The notes beneath the pieces were generated by a model. It worked only from the letters and a program-made list of their open reading frames with translations, was not told the origin of the DNA and searched no databases. From the NCBI GenBank assembly GCA_028280885.1, contig JANQKY010000073.1, positions 25,587 through 89,586 on the forward strand: a DNA stretch of 64,000 nt, written 5' to 3'. Position numbers and translations under genes: made by a program. This DNA is from Tepidamorphus sp. GTDB taxonomy: Bacteria > Pseudomonadota > Alphaproteobacteria > Rhizobiales > Tepidamorphaceae. Of the stretch, positions 17,720-27,825 are shown piece by piece. Numbering within the stretch: the first letter of the stretch is position 1; each line of letters begins with the position of its first letter.

Positions 17720-19756
17720 ATGGACGAATTGCAACTGACCGCCGGTTTCCCCCCGGCGGACGCCTCACGATGGCTCGGTCTGGTCGAGAAGGTTCTGGCC
17801 GGCCGCGGGGGCCCCTCTTCGGCCAGATCCACCGACGATCCGCTGAAGGCGCTTGAGACGCCGACGCCGGACGGCTTTTCCATAAAGCCGCTCTATCGTC
17901 AGGACGGACCCGGCCGGCAGATCCCCTCGAACCGCGCGATGCCCGGCCGCTGGACGGTGTTCCAGCGCGTCGATCATCCCGATGTCGACGTCGCCAACCA
18001 TCTGGCACGCGCCGATCTCGACGGCGGTGCGGACGGTCTGGAACTGATCTTCCCCGGGTCCAACCGGACGGTCGGCTTCGGTATCCACGCCGAATCGCTC
18101 GACGATATCGACCGGTTGCTCGCCGACATCGATCTGGCCGCGACACCGCTTCGGATCGATGCGGGCTATGAATCGCGGTTCGCCGTGGCCTTCATCGCAG
18201 CCCTCATCGAACGCCGCGGCATCGATCCCGCAGCGGTCGAGATCACCGTCATGTCCGATCCGATCGCCAACATGATGTCGCAGGGCATGCTGCGCTACGA
18301 CATGGAGCGGGTGACCGGCTATCGCGACGATATCCTCAAGGCCTGCGCCAGGCGCGGGCTGACGGTCGGCATCAATCCGATCGATGCCCGGCTGGTGCAC
18401 GGGGCGGGCGGGTCCACGGCCCAGGAACTGGCCTATGCGATGTCGCGCGGCATCGAGATGCTGCGCACCCGCGAACGGCACGGCTACGACCTGGAGCGTG
18501 TCGCAAGATCGATGATCTGCGCCATGTCGCTCGACGCCGATCAGTTCACGACGATGGCCAAGCTGCGCGCGGTGCGGCGACTGTGGTCGCGCATCTTGCA
18601 GGCCTGCGATCTGCCCGACGTGCCCCTGCGCCTGCATGGCCAGGCCGCCTGGCGGATGATGGCCAGGACCGACCCCTGGGTGAACATCCTGCGCAACGCT
18701 GTCGCGGCGGCGGCCGGCGGGCTCGGCGGGGTCGATTCCATGACGCTGGTGCCCTTCACCATGCCGCTCGGGCTGCCCGATGCCTTCGCCAGGCGCATCG
18801 CGCGCAACACGCAACTGGTGCTGATCGAGGAATCCGGTCTCGGCCATGTCCAGGACCCGGCCGCCGGCTCGGGCTATGTCGAGGCGCTGACGGATCGGCT
18901 CTGCGAGGCGGCCTGGGGCCTCTTCCAGGAGGTCGAGCGCGAGGGCGGGCTGCAGAAGAGCCTGGCCGCCGGCGCCTTCCAGGCGCGCGTGGCGCAGGCG
19001 GCCGCCGACAGGGCGCGCCAGGTCGCGACCCGCAAGGCGCCGATCCTGGGGGTCTCCGAATTTCCGCTCCTGAAGGAGGTGCCGGCCCGCGTGCTGTCGC
19101 CGGCGGTTACCTCGATCAGCGATTCAGGCCAGGTTCTCGACCTGCCGGCGCCGGGCGACGGGCGCCACTCCGAGGCGATGATCGCCGAGGCGCTGTCGGG
19201 CGCCACCTTCGCCGACTTCGCGGTGACCGCCGATACGGCGGTCCAGCAGGTCGCGCCGCTGACGGCGGAACGGTCCGCCGAGCCCTTCGAGCGGCTGCGC
19301 GCGGCAAGCGATCGCCGCTACGACGAAAGCGGCCATCGTCCGGCCGTCTATCTGGCGACGATCGGCACGCCGGCCGCGTTTTCGGCCCGGGCCGGCTTTG
19401 CCGAGAACGCCTTTGCCGCAGGCGGCATTCAGGCGGCCGGCGGCGCCGGGTCCGTCGCCATCGATGCCCTGGCTGAACGGTTCGAACAATCCGGCGCGGA
19501 CATCGCCTGCATCTGCGGAACCGACAAGGCCTACGCGGAGGAGGCCGAGGTGATGGCGCGCACGCTGAAATCGGCCGGCGCGCGCATGGTGCTGCTGGCC
19601 GGACGGCCCGGCGACAGGCAAGCGGACTGGCAGGCCGCCGGCATCGATTCCTTCCTCTACGCCGGATGCGATATACTGGCCCGCCTTGAGGCCGTCCACG
19701 CTGCGATCGGACTGCGCGGCGAGGCGGTGCTGGCGGCCGGGAGCGAAAGACTATGA
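17720..19756 (+). CDS. mutA: Methylmalonyl-CoA mutase, small (beta) subunit
   Basis: 678 residues. This is the non-catalytic partner of the heterodimeric adenosylcobalamin enzyme that interconverts methylmalonyl-CoA and succinyl-CoA. It has the TIM-barrel region with the family's substrate-binding segments and a degenerate C-terminal cobalamin-like domain without the DxHxxG motif, as expected for this subunit. The start is ambiguous: the ATG at 17720 gives the normal N terminus ([18 protein letters not shown]), while an in-frame ATG at 17696 would add eight residues; neither has a strong ribosome site. Its stop overlaps the mutB start by 4 bases, giving coupled 1:1 synthesis. Confidence 0.93.
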   Translation: MDELQLTAGFPPADASRWLGLVEKVLAGRGGPSSARSTDDPLKALETPTPDGFSIKPLYRQDGPGRQIPSNRAMPGRWTVFQRVDHPDVDVANHLARADLDGGADGLELIFPGSNRTVGFGIHAESLDDIDRLLADIDLAATPLRIDAGYESRFAVAFIAALIERRGIDPAAVEITVMSDPIANMMSQGMLRYDMERVTGYRDDILKACARRGLTVGINPIDARLVHGAGGSTAQELAYAMSRGIEMLRTRERHGYDLERVARSMICAMSLDADQFTTMAKLRAVRRLWSRILQACDLPDVPLRLHGQAAWRMMARTDPWVNILRNAVAAAAGGLGGVDSMTLVPFTMPLGLPDAFARRIARNTQLVLIEESGLGHVQDPAAGSGYVEALTDRLCEAAWGLFQEVEREGGLQKSLAAGAFQARVAQAAADRARQVATRKAPILGVSEFPLLKEVPARVLSPAVTSISDSGQVLDLPAPGDGRHSEAMIAEALSGATFADFAVTADTAVQQVAPLTAERSAEPFERLRAASDRRYDESGHRPAVYLATIGTPAAFSARAGFAENAFAAGGIQAAGGAGSVAIDALAERFEQSGADIACICGTDKAYAEEAEVMARTLKSAGARMVLLAGRPGDRQADWQAAGIDSFLYAGCDILARLEAVHAAIGLRGEAVLAAGSERL

Positions 19757-21927
19757 GCCGGATACCCGACTTTTCCCAGATGCCCCTGGCAACGCCTGAT
19801 CAGCGGGCGCAGGAGGCTGCCTCCGGTGCGCACGGCGCCGCCTGGCAGACGCCGGAGGGCATCGCCGTCAAGCCGGCCTACGGTCCGGACGACCGCGACG
19901 GCCTTGACTTCCTGCAATCGTGGCCGGGCATCGCGCCCTATCTGCGCGGCCCCTATCCGACCATGTATCGCACCAGGCCCTGGACGATCCGCCAGTATGC
20001 CGGCTTCTCGACGGCGGAGGAGTCCAACGCCTTCTACCGGCGCAACCTGGCGGCCGGCCAGAAGGGCCTGTCGATCGCCTTCGATCTGGCCACCCATCGT
20101 GGCTATGATTCCGACAATCCGCGTGTCACCGGCGATGTCGGCATGGCCGGCGTGGCGATCGATTCGATCTACGACATGCGCATCCTGTTCGACCACATCC
20201 CGCTCGATGCGATGAGCGTGTCGATGACCATGAACGGCGCGGTGCTGCCGATCATGGCGCTCTATATCGTCGCGGCGGAAGAGCAGGGCGTGCCGAGCGA
20301 GAAGCTCACCGGCACGATCCAGAACGACATCCTCAAGGAGTTCATGGTCCGCAACACCTATATCTATCCGCCGCGGCCATCGATGAAGATCGTTTCCGAC
20401 ATCTTCGCCTTCACCTCCCAGAAGATGCCGAAATTCAATTCGATCTCGATCTCCGGCTACCACATGCAGGAGGCCGGCGCGACGGCGGACCTGGAACTTG
20501 CCTATACGCTCGCCGACGGGGTGGAATACCTGCGCGCCGGCATCGAGGCGGGCATGTCGGTCGACACGTTCGCGCCGCGGCTGTCCTTCTTCTTCGCGAT
20601 CGGCATGAACTATTTCATGGAGATCGCCAAGCTGCGCGCCGCCCGCCTGCTCTGGGCGAAGCTGGTCAAGCCGTTCGATCCGCAAAACGAAAAGTCGCTG
20701 GCGCTCCGCACCCATTGCCAGACCTCGGGCTGGAGCCTGACCGCGCAGGATGTCTTCAACAACGTCACCCGCACCTGCATCGAGGCGATGGCGGCGACGC
20801 AGGGCCACACCCAGTCGCTGCACACCAATGCGCTCGACGAGGCGCTGGCGCTGCCGACCGATTTCTCCGCCCGCATCGCCCGCAACACCCAGCTCCTGCT
20901 GCAGCAGGAGGCCGGCACCAACCGGGTGATCGACCCCTGGGGCGGGTCCTATTATGTCGAGCGCCTGACCCACGATCTCGCCGCCCGCGCCTGGACCCAT
21001 ATCGAGGAGGTCGAACAGATCGGCGGCATGGCCAAGGCGATCGAGGCGGGCCTGCCGAAGCTGAAGATCGAGGAGGCGGCCGCCCGCACCCAGGCGCGTA
21101 TCGATTCCGGCCGCCAGACCGTGGTCGGCGTCAATCGCTGGAAGCCGGAGGAGGAGGCCGAGATCGACATCCTCAAGGTCGACAACTCGGCGGTCCGCGA
21201 CAAGCAGATCGAGAAGCTCAAGGCCCTGCGCGCCGAGCGCGACCCGGGCGCCGTCGATGGTGCCTTGAAGGCGCTGGGCCACTGCGCCCGCACCGGTGAG
21301 GGCAACCTGCTGGCGCTGGCGGTCGAGGCGGCGCGGGCGAAGGCGACCGTCGGCGAGATTTCCAGCGCGCTGGAAGCCGAATGGGGTCGCCACCAGGCCG
21401 AGATCCAGGCGATTTCCGGCGTCTACAAACAGGAGGTCGGGCAGATGGACGAAGCCGTGAGCCGTGTCCAGAAGATGGCCGAAACCTTCGAACGGGATGA
21501 GGGCCGCCGGCCGCGCATCCTGGTCGCCAAGATGGGCCAGGACGGCCATGATCGCGGCCAGAAGGTGATCGCCTCGGCCTTCGCGGATCTCGGCTTCGAC
21601 GTCGATATCGGCCCGCTTTTCGCAACGCCCGAGGAGGCGGCGCGTCAGGCGGTCGAGAACGATGTCCACATCATCGGTGCCTCGTCGCTTGCCGCCGGCC
21701 ATCTGACGCTCGTTCCGGCGCTGAAGAAGGCACTCACCGATGCCGGTCGCGGCGACATCATGATCGTGGTGGGCGGTGTCATCCCGCCGCAGGATTTCGA
21801 GGCGCTGAAAGCCGCCGGCGCCACCGCGATCTTCCCGCCCGGCACGGTGATCGCGGATGCGGCGATCGAACTGATCGCGGAACTGAACCGGCGCCTGGGC
21901 CACGACCCGGCCGAGGCAGCGGAGTAG
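19753..21927 (+). CDS. mutB: Methylmalonyl-CoA mutase, large (alpha) catalytic subunit
   Basis: 724 residues. It rearranges (R)-methylmalonyl-CoA to succinyl-CoA using adenosylcobalamin, the last step of propionyl-CoA breakdown. The N-terminal TIM barrel includes [11 protein letters not shown] and [18 protein letters not shown]. The C-terminal domain has the cobalamin motif DGHDRG (597-602), whose His599 replaces dimethylbenzimidazole as lower ligand, and GGVIPPQD. Length is normal for the catalytic chain. It overlaps mutA as ATGA. The chaperone gene meaB lies 6.5 kb downstream rather than next to it. Confidence 0.97.
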   Translation: MSRIPDFSQMPLATPDQRAQEAASGAHGAAWQTPEGIAVKPAYGPDDRDGLDFLQSWPGIAPYLRGPYPTMYRTRPWTIRQYAGFSTAEESNAFYRRNLAAGQKGLSIAFDLATHRGYDSDNPRVTGDVGMAGVAIDSIYDMRILFDHIPLDAMSVSMTMNGAVLPIMALYIVAAEEQGVPSEKLTGTIQNDILKEFMVRNTYIYPPRPSMKIVSDIFAFTSQKMPKFNSISISGYHMQEAGATADLELAYTLADGVEYLRAGIEAGMSVDTFAPRLSFFFAIGMNYFMEIAKLRAARLLWAKLVKPFDPQNEKSLALRTHCQTSGWSLTAQDVFNNVTRTCIEAMAATQGHTQSLHTNALDEALALPTDFSARIARNTQLLLQQEAGTNRVIDPWGGSYYVERLTHDLAARAWTHIEEVEQIGGMAKAIEAGLPKLKIEEAAARTQARIDSGRQTVVGVNRWKPEEEAEIDILKVDNSAVRDKQIEKLKALRAERDPGAVDGALKALGHCARTGEGNLLALAVEAARAKATVGEISSALEAEWGRHQAEIQAISGVYKQEVGQMDEAVSRVQKMAETFERDEGRRPRILVAKMGQDGHDRGQKVIASAFADLGFDVDIGPLFATPEEAARQAVENDVHIIGASSLAAGHLTLVPALKKALTDAGRGDIMIVVGGVIPPQDFEALKAAGATAIFPPGTVIADAAIELIAELNRRLGHDPAEAAE

Positions 21928-21966
21928 GGCGGCGGTTCACGGGGACGCAGAGAGGGGGCGGCCGCT

Positions 21967-23361
21967 CTATCCCTCCCAGAGCTCCGTTCCGGGATAAAAC
22001 TGCGACCAGGCAAACCAGAACGCCTGATGGCTGCCCAGATCGGACCCGTCCGCATCGACGGCCCTGATGCCGCCCGCATCGAGCTTCAGGCGAACGTTCT
22101 CGAAGGCGATCTCGTCGCCGTTCATCAGCGCCACGAACGCCTTGCTGCGCTGGAACGCCACCGGCTTGCCGGACGCGGTGATCACGCCGATGACATCCTC
22201 GTGCACCGGCAGCCGCGGGTCGACATCGCCGACGGGAAAGATCGGGCCGTTCGCGTCCCGGGTGTTGCGGAAATCGAAGTCGCGGCCAAGGGCCAGGTCC
22301 TCGACCAGCACCGTGGTCTCCGGGTGGGCCGCCTTCCACCGGCCCCAGTCGGTGGTCACCACCGTGGCCTGTTTCAGCTTCAGGTTCTTCTCAGCCAACG
22401 GTCCGGTCACCGCATCGCCCCGGAACGTATCGAACACCGAATAGGTATTGACGTCGTACATCACCTTGTTGGAGCGGATGAGCAGGCCTGAGGTGCGCAG
22501 GACCGGCCGCTCGACGCCGTCGGGCAGGTCGTCGGTGAAATAGGCCTGCGCGGCGCCGCACAACGTGCAGTAGGGGATGCCGAGATGCCGGCCTCCCAGC
22601 GTGTCGTTGACCATCTCGCGGACTTCCATGATGCGCCTTGGATAGGCCCGGTATTCGCCGTTCACCTCAATGCCGAAGACGATATCGTCGTCCTTCAGCC
22701 AGGTCGCCTCGTCCGCCGTGCTCACCGCCGGATTGTCGGCGGCGGGAATGCAGTTGCAGGGTTCGTCCGTCGTGTCATAGGCGCGGTCGTCGATCAGCAC
22801 GCCGCCCCAGGACACATGTCGCCAGTCGATATCGCCTTCCACGAAGATCCTGTCCCAGCCGGGCACGACGCTGGTGAAGATCGCCCGTTTCACTGTCAGG
22901 TAGTCAGGCGGCGCGGGAATGTCCCAGGCGATCAGATGGTCCGTCACGATCCCCCATGAATTCACCTGTGGCATGTCCTTGCCCAGCAAGTGCGAGGCGG
23001 CGGCGGTCAGGAGCGCGTTCAACTGGGGCTGCGTGATGAAACGCATCAGGTCGGTGATCATCCAGACGATGCGCGGATCCTTTGCCTCGACGATCTCCCC
23101 CAGCGCGGTTGTCTGCGCTTCGCCCCAGGTGCCGTTCTCCATGCTGTCGACAAAGGCCGCCTGCACGGCCGCCTGCAACCCCTCCGGCAACGGGCCGTCC
23201 GGTATAGCCGGCGGCGTGCCGAAGCGCTCGACCACGTAGTCCGGCAGCGGTGCGCCGTCCTTGGCCCGCGCGTCGCCGGGCCAGACCAGCGACAGTGCCG
23301 CCACCAGCGATGCGACTAGGGTGATGCGAAATCGGGAGCGGGATTGGACTGGCGGTGCCAT
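21967..23361 (-). CDS. DUF3179 domain protein, exported
   Basis: 464 residues. An N-terminal signal (LVASLVAALSLVWPGDARA) exports the protein. The DUF3179 core is recognised by NGEYRAYPRRIMEVREMVND and GIPYCTLCGAAQAYF, whose CxxC could bind metal or form a disulphide; a second Cys pair (CNC) lies upstream. The biochemical function of the family is not established. I chose the ATG at 23361 (MAPPVQSRSR), just before the signal peptide, with AAAGG upstream; the frame runs 33 codons further. It converges on mutB. Confidence 0.85.
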   Translation of the reverse strand: MAPPVQSRSRFRITLVASLVAALSLVWPGDARAKDGAPLPDYVVERFGTPPAIPDGPLPEGLQAAVQAAFVDSMENGTWGEAQTTALGEIVEAKDPRIVWMITDLMRFITQPQLNALLTAAASHLLGKDMPQVNSWGIVTDHLIAWDIPAPPDYLTVKRAIFTSVVPGWDRIFVEGDIDWRHVSWGGVLIDDRAYDTTDEPCNCIPAADNPAVSTADEATWLKDDDIVFGIEVNGEYRAYPRRIMEVREMVNDTLGGRHLGIPYCTLCGAAQAYFTDDLPDGVERPVLRTSGLLIRSNKVMYDVNTYSVFDTFRGDAVTGPLAEKNLKLKQATVVTTDWGRWKAAHPETTVLVEDLALGRDFDFRNTRDANGPIFPVGDVDPRLPVHEDVIGVITASGKPVAFQRSKAFVALMNGDEIAFENVRLKLDAGGIRAVDADGSDLGSHQAFWFAWSQFYPGTELWEG

Positions 23362-23524
23362 CGGGGTGGCCTTTCGCTTGCCTGTTTCATCCTCGCGCGC
23401 AGTCCGGCAGGAAACGCGCGCCATCACGGCATTTGGGACCGCAGGGCGCGGCGGCGCCAATCACGATTCATCAGTGTTCGGTGAAGGGGGGCGGATCGCG
23501 GCCGGTGGGTGGCTTTACCGCGCG

Positions 23525-23552
23525 TTGACTTAAGCGTTCCGGGTGCTTATCT
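23525..23552 (+). promoter_or_regulatory. Possible housekeeping promoter upstream of rsgA
   Basis: TTGACT and TTATCT are separated by 16 bases, a fair match to -35 and -10 elements. They lie about 180 bases before the rsgA start, in the 372-base divergent gap between the DUF3179 gene and rsgA. Nothing else was recognised in that gap. Confidence 0.35.
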
Positions 23553-23733
23553 GGGCCATATAACGACGGAGTTTTTATGTCCCGGTAAGGTGGGGCGGCC
23601 GGATGGCCCCCCGATGCAAGACACCGCCTGATCAACACCGCGCCCTGTGCGGTGGACGCTGTCCTGCGCCTGTCCAACGGCACACCTTCAAGCCCCGGAT
23701 CGCGCCGGGGCCGGAACATGAAAGTCCACCAAA

Positions 23734-24810
23734 ATGACACGGGACTATTCCCGCTTTTTGCCGCCGGCCGGCGTGTCTGCGCCTGCGCGCGCGCCGCTTC
23801 AATCGCTCGGCTGGCAGCATTTCTTCGCACAGCAGACGAGCATCGAAACCATCGCCGAAACCCCGCCGGTCCGCGTCGTGGAAGTGCACCGCAACGGGTT
23901 GCATGTGCGCGGCGATCGCGTCGACGCGCTGATTCCGCCAGGACCCAGCGCCACGGTCGGCGATTGGCTGCTCTACGACGCAGACCGACCCGCCGCCAGC
24001 CGGGTTCTCCAGCGCAAGAGCCTGTTCAAGCGGCGGGCGCCGGGCACCGGCCGCGATGTGCAACTGATCGCCGCCAATGTCGATACGGCCTTCGTCGTCT
24101 CCTCCTGCAACCAGGACTTCAACGTGGCGCGGCTGGAGCGCTATATCGCGCTGGCCTTCGAGGCCGATGTCACCCCGGTTGTCGTGCTCACCAAAACCGA
24201 TCTGTGCGCGGATATCTCCGCCTATGTCGCGGCGGCGGTGGCGATTTCGGACCGGGTCGCGGTCGTCGCGCTCGACGCAACGGGTGCCGAGCCGGCGGAC
24301 AAGCTCGCCGACTGGTGCAGGCCCGGCCAGACGGTGGTGTTCCTGGGCTCGTCGGGGGTCGGCAAGTCGACGCTGATCAACGCCCTGTGCGGGGCCGACG
24401 ACATTGCGACCGGCGCGATCCGGGAGGACGACGCCAAGGGCCGGCACACGACGACACGCCGGCAACTGCACGTCACGCCGCAGGGCTGCGCGGTGCTGGA
24501 TACGCCGGGCATGCGCGAGCTTCAGCTTGCCGATGCCGGACAGGGCATCGCCGATGTGTTTGCCGATCTGGCCGACCTGGCCGCGCGGTGCCGTTTCGGC
24601 GACTGCAGCCACGAGACCGAACCGGGCTGCGCGATCCTGGAAGCTCTGGATAAGGGCACGATCGATCCCTCGCGACTGGCGCGCTGGCGCAAGCTTGCCG
24701 CCGAAGACCGCTTCAATTCGGCCACGCTCGCCGAACGCCGGGCAAAGGACAAGGCGTTCGGCAGGATGGTGCGTGCCGTCATGGACCACAAGCGGCAGTC
24801 GCGGCGATGA
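23734..24810 (+). CDS. rsgA: Ribosome small-subunit-dependent GTPase RsgA (YjeQ)
   Basis: 358 residues. A circularly permuted GTPase that helps late 30S subunit maturation. The permuted motif order is clear: G4 TKTD (153-156) comes before G1 GSSGVGKST (205-213) and G3 DTPG (256-259). An OB-like domain precedes the GTPase domain. The C-terminal zinc finger is CRFGDCSHETEPGC (about 287-300). Length is normal. It is transcribed away from the DUF3179 gene and converges on the prpF-like gene, with a hairpin between. It has no functional link to the surrounding mutase genes. Confidence 0.95.
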   Translation: MTRDYSRFLPPAGVSAPARAPLQSLGWQHFFAQQTSIETIAETPPVRVVEVHRNGLHVRGDRVDALIPPGPSATVGDWLLYDADRPAASRVLQRKSLFKRRAPGTGRDVQLIAANVDTAFVVSSCNQDFNVARLERYIALAFEADVTPVVVLTKTDLCADISAYVAAAVAISDRVAVVALDATGAEPADKLADWCRPGQTVVFLGSSGVGKSTLINALCGADDIATGAIREDDAKGRHTTTRRQLHVTPQGCAVLDTPGMRELQLADAGQGIADVFADLADLAARCRFGDCSHETEPGCAILEALDKGTIDPSRLARWRKLAAEDRFNSATLAERRAKDKAFGRMVRAVMDHKRQSRR

Positions 24811-24843
24811 CGGCGGGCCGTCGTCCGGACTGACTGCCGAAAC

Positions 24844-24874
24844 AACAGGCCGCCTCCCGACGGGGCGGCCTGTT
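24844..24874. terminator. Hairpin between rsgA and the prpF-like gene
   Basis: An 11-bp perfect stem, AACAGGCCGCC with GGCGGCCTGTT, with a 9-base loop lies in the 93-base gap between the convergent genes. It is likely a bidirectional terminator. There is no long T tract. Confidence 0.65.
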
Positions 24875-24903
24875 ATCGGCGATATAGGCTGCACGGCACC
24901 CGT

Positions 24904-26073
24904 CTATAGCGGTGTCTTTTTCGCGCGATACAACACCTCGCCCTGAAACAGCCGTCGCGCGGTCCGGTAGAGGGTCGCCCGCTCGATATGGGGGCCGTCC
25001 GGCGTTTGGCTGACTTCGGCGTCGACCAGTGTGACGCCGGAGGGATGGCCGATCCGGATCTCGTTGCGCGCGCTGTCGGAACCGGCCTCGGCCGCGATCG
25101 TGGCGGCGATCGTGTCGGGGATCCGGCATGCCGCCGCAAGGCACAATGCGCCGGTGACCGGGATTGCCCGGTGCGGGCGGCCCATCGAGATCATCCGGCA
25201 CGCGATGTCCTGGTCAGCCGCCTCTAGCACCGCCCCGGACAGAAGCGGCGCGGCCGCAGGCGCGGCGAGCAATGCGATCTTCGGCTGGCTTTGCTGCCGG
25301 GCGGCTTGCGAACGGTCGGCAGACACGCCCATGCGCACCGAGGCCGCTTGCCGGACGTCTTCCAGCCTGGCGAGCAGGCTGGCGTTTCGCTCGATATCCT
25401 CCGGCGTTTCGGTGCCCGAAAGGCCGAAGTCGGATGCGCGTACGAAGACACTCGGATTGGTGGCGTCGACAAGGCTTGCCTCGACCGCAGACGCGCCGTC
25501 GATTTCGATCAGATCGATGGCGTTGCCGGTGGGCAGAACGCCGCGTGTCCGCGCTCCACCGGGGTCGAGAAAGTCGAGCCGGATCGCAGCCCCGCTGCCG
25601 GACACCCCGTCGATCCGAAAGTCGCCATCGACTTCGGCACGTCCCTTGGCGACCATGAAGCGGGCGTGAATGATCTTCCTGGTGTTGGTGTTGTGGATGC
25701 GGACCGTTGCCGGTCCGTCGTCGGGGCAGGGAACAAGGCCTTCATCGATGGCGAACGGTCCGATCGCAGACGTCATGTTGCCGCAATTGCCGGCGAAATC
25801 GACACAGGCGTCCCGCGGCGAGACCTGGCAGAAGGTGAAATCGACATCGGCGTCGGGACGGGTCGGCGGCCCGATGACACAGACCTTCGACAAGGAGGAG
25901 ATGCCGCCGCCCATTCCGTCGAGTTGGCGTCCGTATTCATCCGGCGAGCCCATCGCCGCAAGAAAGATGTCGGCCCACTTTTCGCGGTCGGCCGGCAGGT
26001 CTTCGAGATGGAACATGAGGGCCTTTGACGTACCGCCCCGCATGAACACACATCTGAGAGCTTGCTGTCGCAT
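24904..26073 (-). CDS. PrpF-family isomerase (2-methylaconitate / oxalomesaconate type)
   Basis: 389 residues. The start MRQQALRCVFMRGGTSKAL is the PrpF family hallmark: MRGGTSK lies in the active-site region, and CGNMTSAIGPFAI carries the other conserved Cys region of this diaminopimelate-epimerase-like fold. Members isomerise 2-methylaconitate in the 2-methylcitrate pathway of propionate, or tautomerise 4-oxalomesaconate in gallate breakdown. No prpBCD or gallate genes are present, so the exact reaction is uncertain. Proximity to methylmalonyl-CoA mutase mildly favours the propionate role. No strong ribosome site was seen. Confidence 0.82.
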   Translation of the reverse strand: MRQQALRCVFMRGGTSKALMFHLEDLPADREKWADIFLAAMGSPDEYGRQLDGMGGGISSLSKVCVIGPPTRPDADVDFTFCQVSPRDACVDFAGNCGNMTSAIGPFAIDEGLVPCPDDGPATVRIHNTNTRKIIHARFMVAKGRAEVDGDFRIDGVSGSGAAIRLDFLDPGGARTRGVLPTGNAIDLIEIDGASAVEASLVDATNPSVFVRASDFGLSGTETPEDIERNASLLARLEDVRQAASVRMGVSADRSQAARQQSQPKIALLAAPAAAPLLSGAVLEAADQDIACRMISMGRPHRAIPVTGALCLAAACRIPDTIAATIAAEAGSDSARNEIRIGHPSGVTLVDAEVSQTPDGPHIERATLYRTARRLFQGEVLYRAKKTPL

Positions 26074-26146
26074 GGTTCGAGACGCCCTTGTCCGGATCCG
26101 ATGGTCCCGATCCTATTGCACCGCGCCGGGTTTGTCGGAAGCCGAT

Positions 26147-26287
26147 TTATGGGAGTGATGCCGCGATGAGGTGCTCATGAATTGCGGCATAATAGCATCC
26201 TTCGGCCCCCGCCACCCCGTCGCCTGCCGCCACACCAACCACCAGGGCCGCAACGAACCCCGTACAGGGAACGTTCACACTGGGCAT
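26147..26287 (-). CDS. Possible 46-residue small protein
   Basis: An ATG at 26287 has AGGAG 6 bases upstream and opens a 46-residue frame with a hydrophobic middle (FVAALVVGVAAGDGVAG) that could be a membrane segment, ending CYYAAIHEHLIAASLP. It lies in the divergent gap 26074-26448. I recognise no family, and in GC-rich DNA such frames are common, so this is a tentative call. The same gap also holds a small inverted repeat (GTGCC at 26383, GGCAC at 26396) near the next gene. Confidence 0.25.
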   Translation of the reverse strand: MPSVNVPCTGFVAALVVGVAAGDGVAGAEGCYYAAIHEHLIAASLP

Positions 26288-26448
26288 GGAATACTCCTGA
26301 CCGGTCGGCCCCGCCGCGTTAGACGTACGAAAGGCGTGGCTGCGATGACGGCTAACTTTAAAGGGCATGCCGTATGGATACCGTGCCGTGATACTGGCAC
26401 AGTAGGCCGGCGGTCGATGGCGAAGACGAGCGGGCTGGAGGACAGGCG

Positions 26449-27657
26449 ATGCGATACGGATTGGCGGTTTCGGCGGGGATGAGTGCGGCGCTGATGCTCT
26501 CGGCGCTGATGCTCTCAGCGCCGGGAGCCGGCGCCCAGAACGGTGCGCAGAATGGCGCGCGCATGGATATCGAGCTCGGCCCGCCGCTGCTGCTTGAGGA
26601 TATCTCGCCGGCCGCCGAGATCCGCATCGCCATCCCCCGCGCCGCCGAAATGGTGCCGCCGCTGTTTCGCCTGGTGCTGGATGGCGCCAAGAGCGGCATG
26701 GCCGAGTTCAAGCGCGAGGCGCAGACCGAATACAAGGCCGCCAAGGGCGAAAAGGACTTTCACTGGTTCACCTGGTCCTACGACCTGAGCTACCTGGAGA
26801 CCTATGCCCGCGCACCGCTTTACAGCCTGCTCGAAAGCCAGGATTCCTTCACCGGCGGCGCCCATGGCAACACGACGCTCTACGCGATCAATTTCGATAC
26901 GCGGACGGCCGCCCCCTTCGGGCTCTACGAGCTGTTCGACGACATCAGCGACAATTCGCCCGTCCTGAAGGCGATCCAGGCCTATGTGAAGACGGATCTC
27001 GGCAGGCAGAAGAAGGCCCGCATGGGCGCGGAGTATTACGATCCGGCCTCGCTCGACGACGTCAAGGCGACCGCCGACATGTTCCGGGTGTTCACGCTGC
27101 TGCCCGCCGCCGATCAGCCGCGCGCGTCGGGCATCGTCATCCACTTCGCGCCTTACGAGGTCGGCGCCTATGCCGAGGGCATGTATTCCGTCCTCGTCCC
27201 GGTCTCGGTCTTCCAGACGCATCTGAAGGAGGACTTCGCGGGCTTCTTCGGCGGCAAGCCGGTCAAGCTGGAACCGGTGATGAGCTGGGAGTCGCCTCGC
27301 GCCGTGGTCTATACCGCGAAGCCGAAGCCCGATGCCAAAGTGTCCTCGCCGGTCGCCGTGTCGGGCGAGGCGCCGGCCTACTGGTTCTTCGAGGGCGGCG
27401 CGCCGGTCGAGGTGCGCGACGACACCGGCAAGGTGCTCGGCAAGGGCATCGTCCGCTGGAAACCGGCCGCCGCCACCAGCGGCATCGCCGTCGGCATGGT
27501 GCCCTATTCCGGCAAGGTCAAGTTCAAGAAACCGAAGACGGAGGCCGGATCGGTGGTGATCGGCATGGAGCGGGAGACGACCGGCGCCAGGAAATCGGCC
27601 GAGGAGGTCGGGATCTACGTGACGTTCAAAGGGTCCGGCAAGGGCTCTCGCAAGTGA
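26449..27657 (+). CDS. Exported DUF3298/Gmad2-like protein
   Basis: 402 residues with a signal peptide ending near APGAGAQ. The central region has SFTGGAHGNTTLYAINFD, typical of the DUF4163/DUF3298 modules found in RsiV-like and other envelope proteins. The C-terminal part (SGEAPAYWFFEGGAPVEV onward) resembles the immunoglobulin-like Gmad2 domain. The combination suggests a periplasmic or envelope-attached protein binding a ligand or cell-wall component. No enzyme residues are evident. GGAGG precedes the ATG by 7 bases. QNGAQNGA just after the signal is a small internal repeat. Confidence 0.7.
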   Translation: MRYGLAVSAGMSAALMLSALMLSAPGAGAQNGAQNGARMDIELGPPLLLEDISPAAEIRIAIPRAAEMVPPLFRLVLDGAKSGMAEFKREAQTEYKAAKGEKDFHWFTWSYDLSYLETYARAPLYSLLESQDSFTGGAHGNTTLYAINFDTRTAAPFGLYELFDDISDNSPVLKAIQAYVKTDLGRQKKARMGAEYYDPASLDDVKATADMFRVFTLLPAADQPRASGIVIHFAPYEVGAYAEGMYSVLVPVSVFQTHLKEDFAGFFGGKPVKLEPVMSWESPRAVVYTAKPKPDAKVSSPVAVSGEAPAYWFFEGGAPVEVRDDTGKVLGKGIVRWKPAAATSGIAVGMVPYSGKVKFKKPKTEAGSVVIGMERETTGARKSAEEVGIYVTFKGSGKGSRK

Positions 27658-27682
27658 TCCGAATCTATCGGCGACGCTGATT

Positions 27683-27751
27683 GCCCCGATTTGCGCCCGC
27701 TGATGGCCCCGACTTGCACCCGCCGGAGGCCCCGGCTTGCACCCGCCGGAG
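27683..27751 (+). repeat. Three tandem 23-bp repeats
   Basis: Units at 27683, 27706 and 27729 follow the pattern GCCCCGACTTGCACCCGCCG plus three bases; the first is slightly diverged. They lie in the 168-base gap between the DUF3298 gene and the DUF1131 lipoprotein gene. There are only three contiguous units and no spacers. Confidence 0.8.
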
Positions 27752-27825
27752 GCATTGTGTACCGCTCTCGGGCTCCTGTGCCCGGATGCTTCGGGTTCGA
27801 CACCAGCGTATGAGAACGGATTGTT

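Noticed and set aside
19657..21903. A 748-codon minus-strand open frame opposite mutB.
   Set aside because: It is a codon-bias shadow of mutB, with no recognisable domain and no ribosome site.
27683..27751. Tandem repeats considered as a CRISPR array.
   Set aside because: Units are contiguous without spacers and only three in number; no cas genes are near. The same reasoning applies to 47604-47727.
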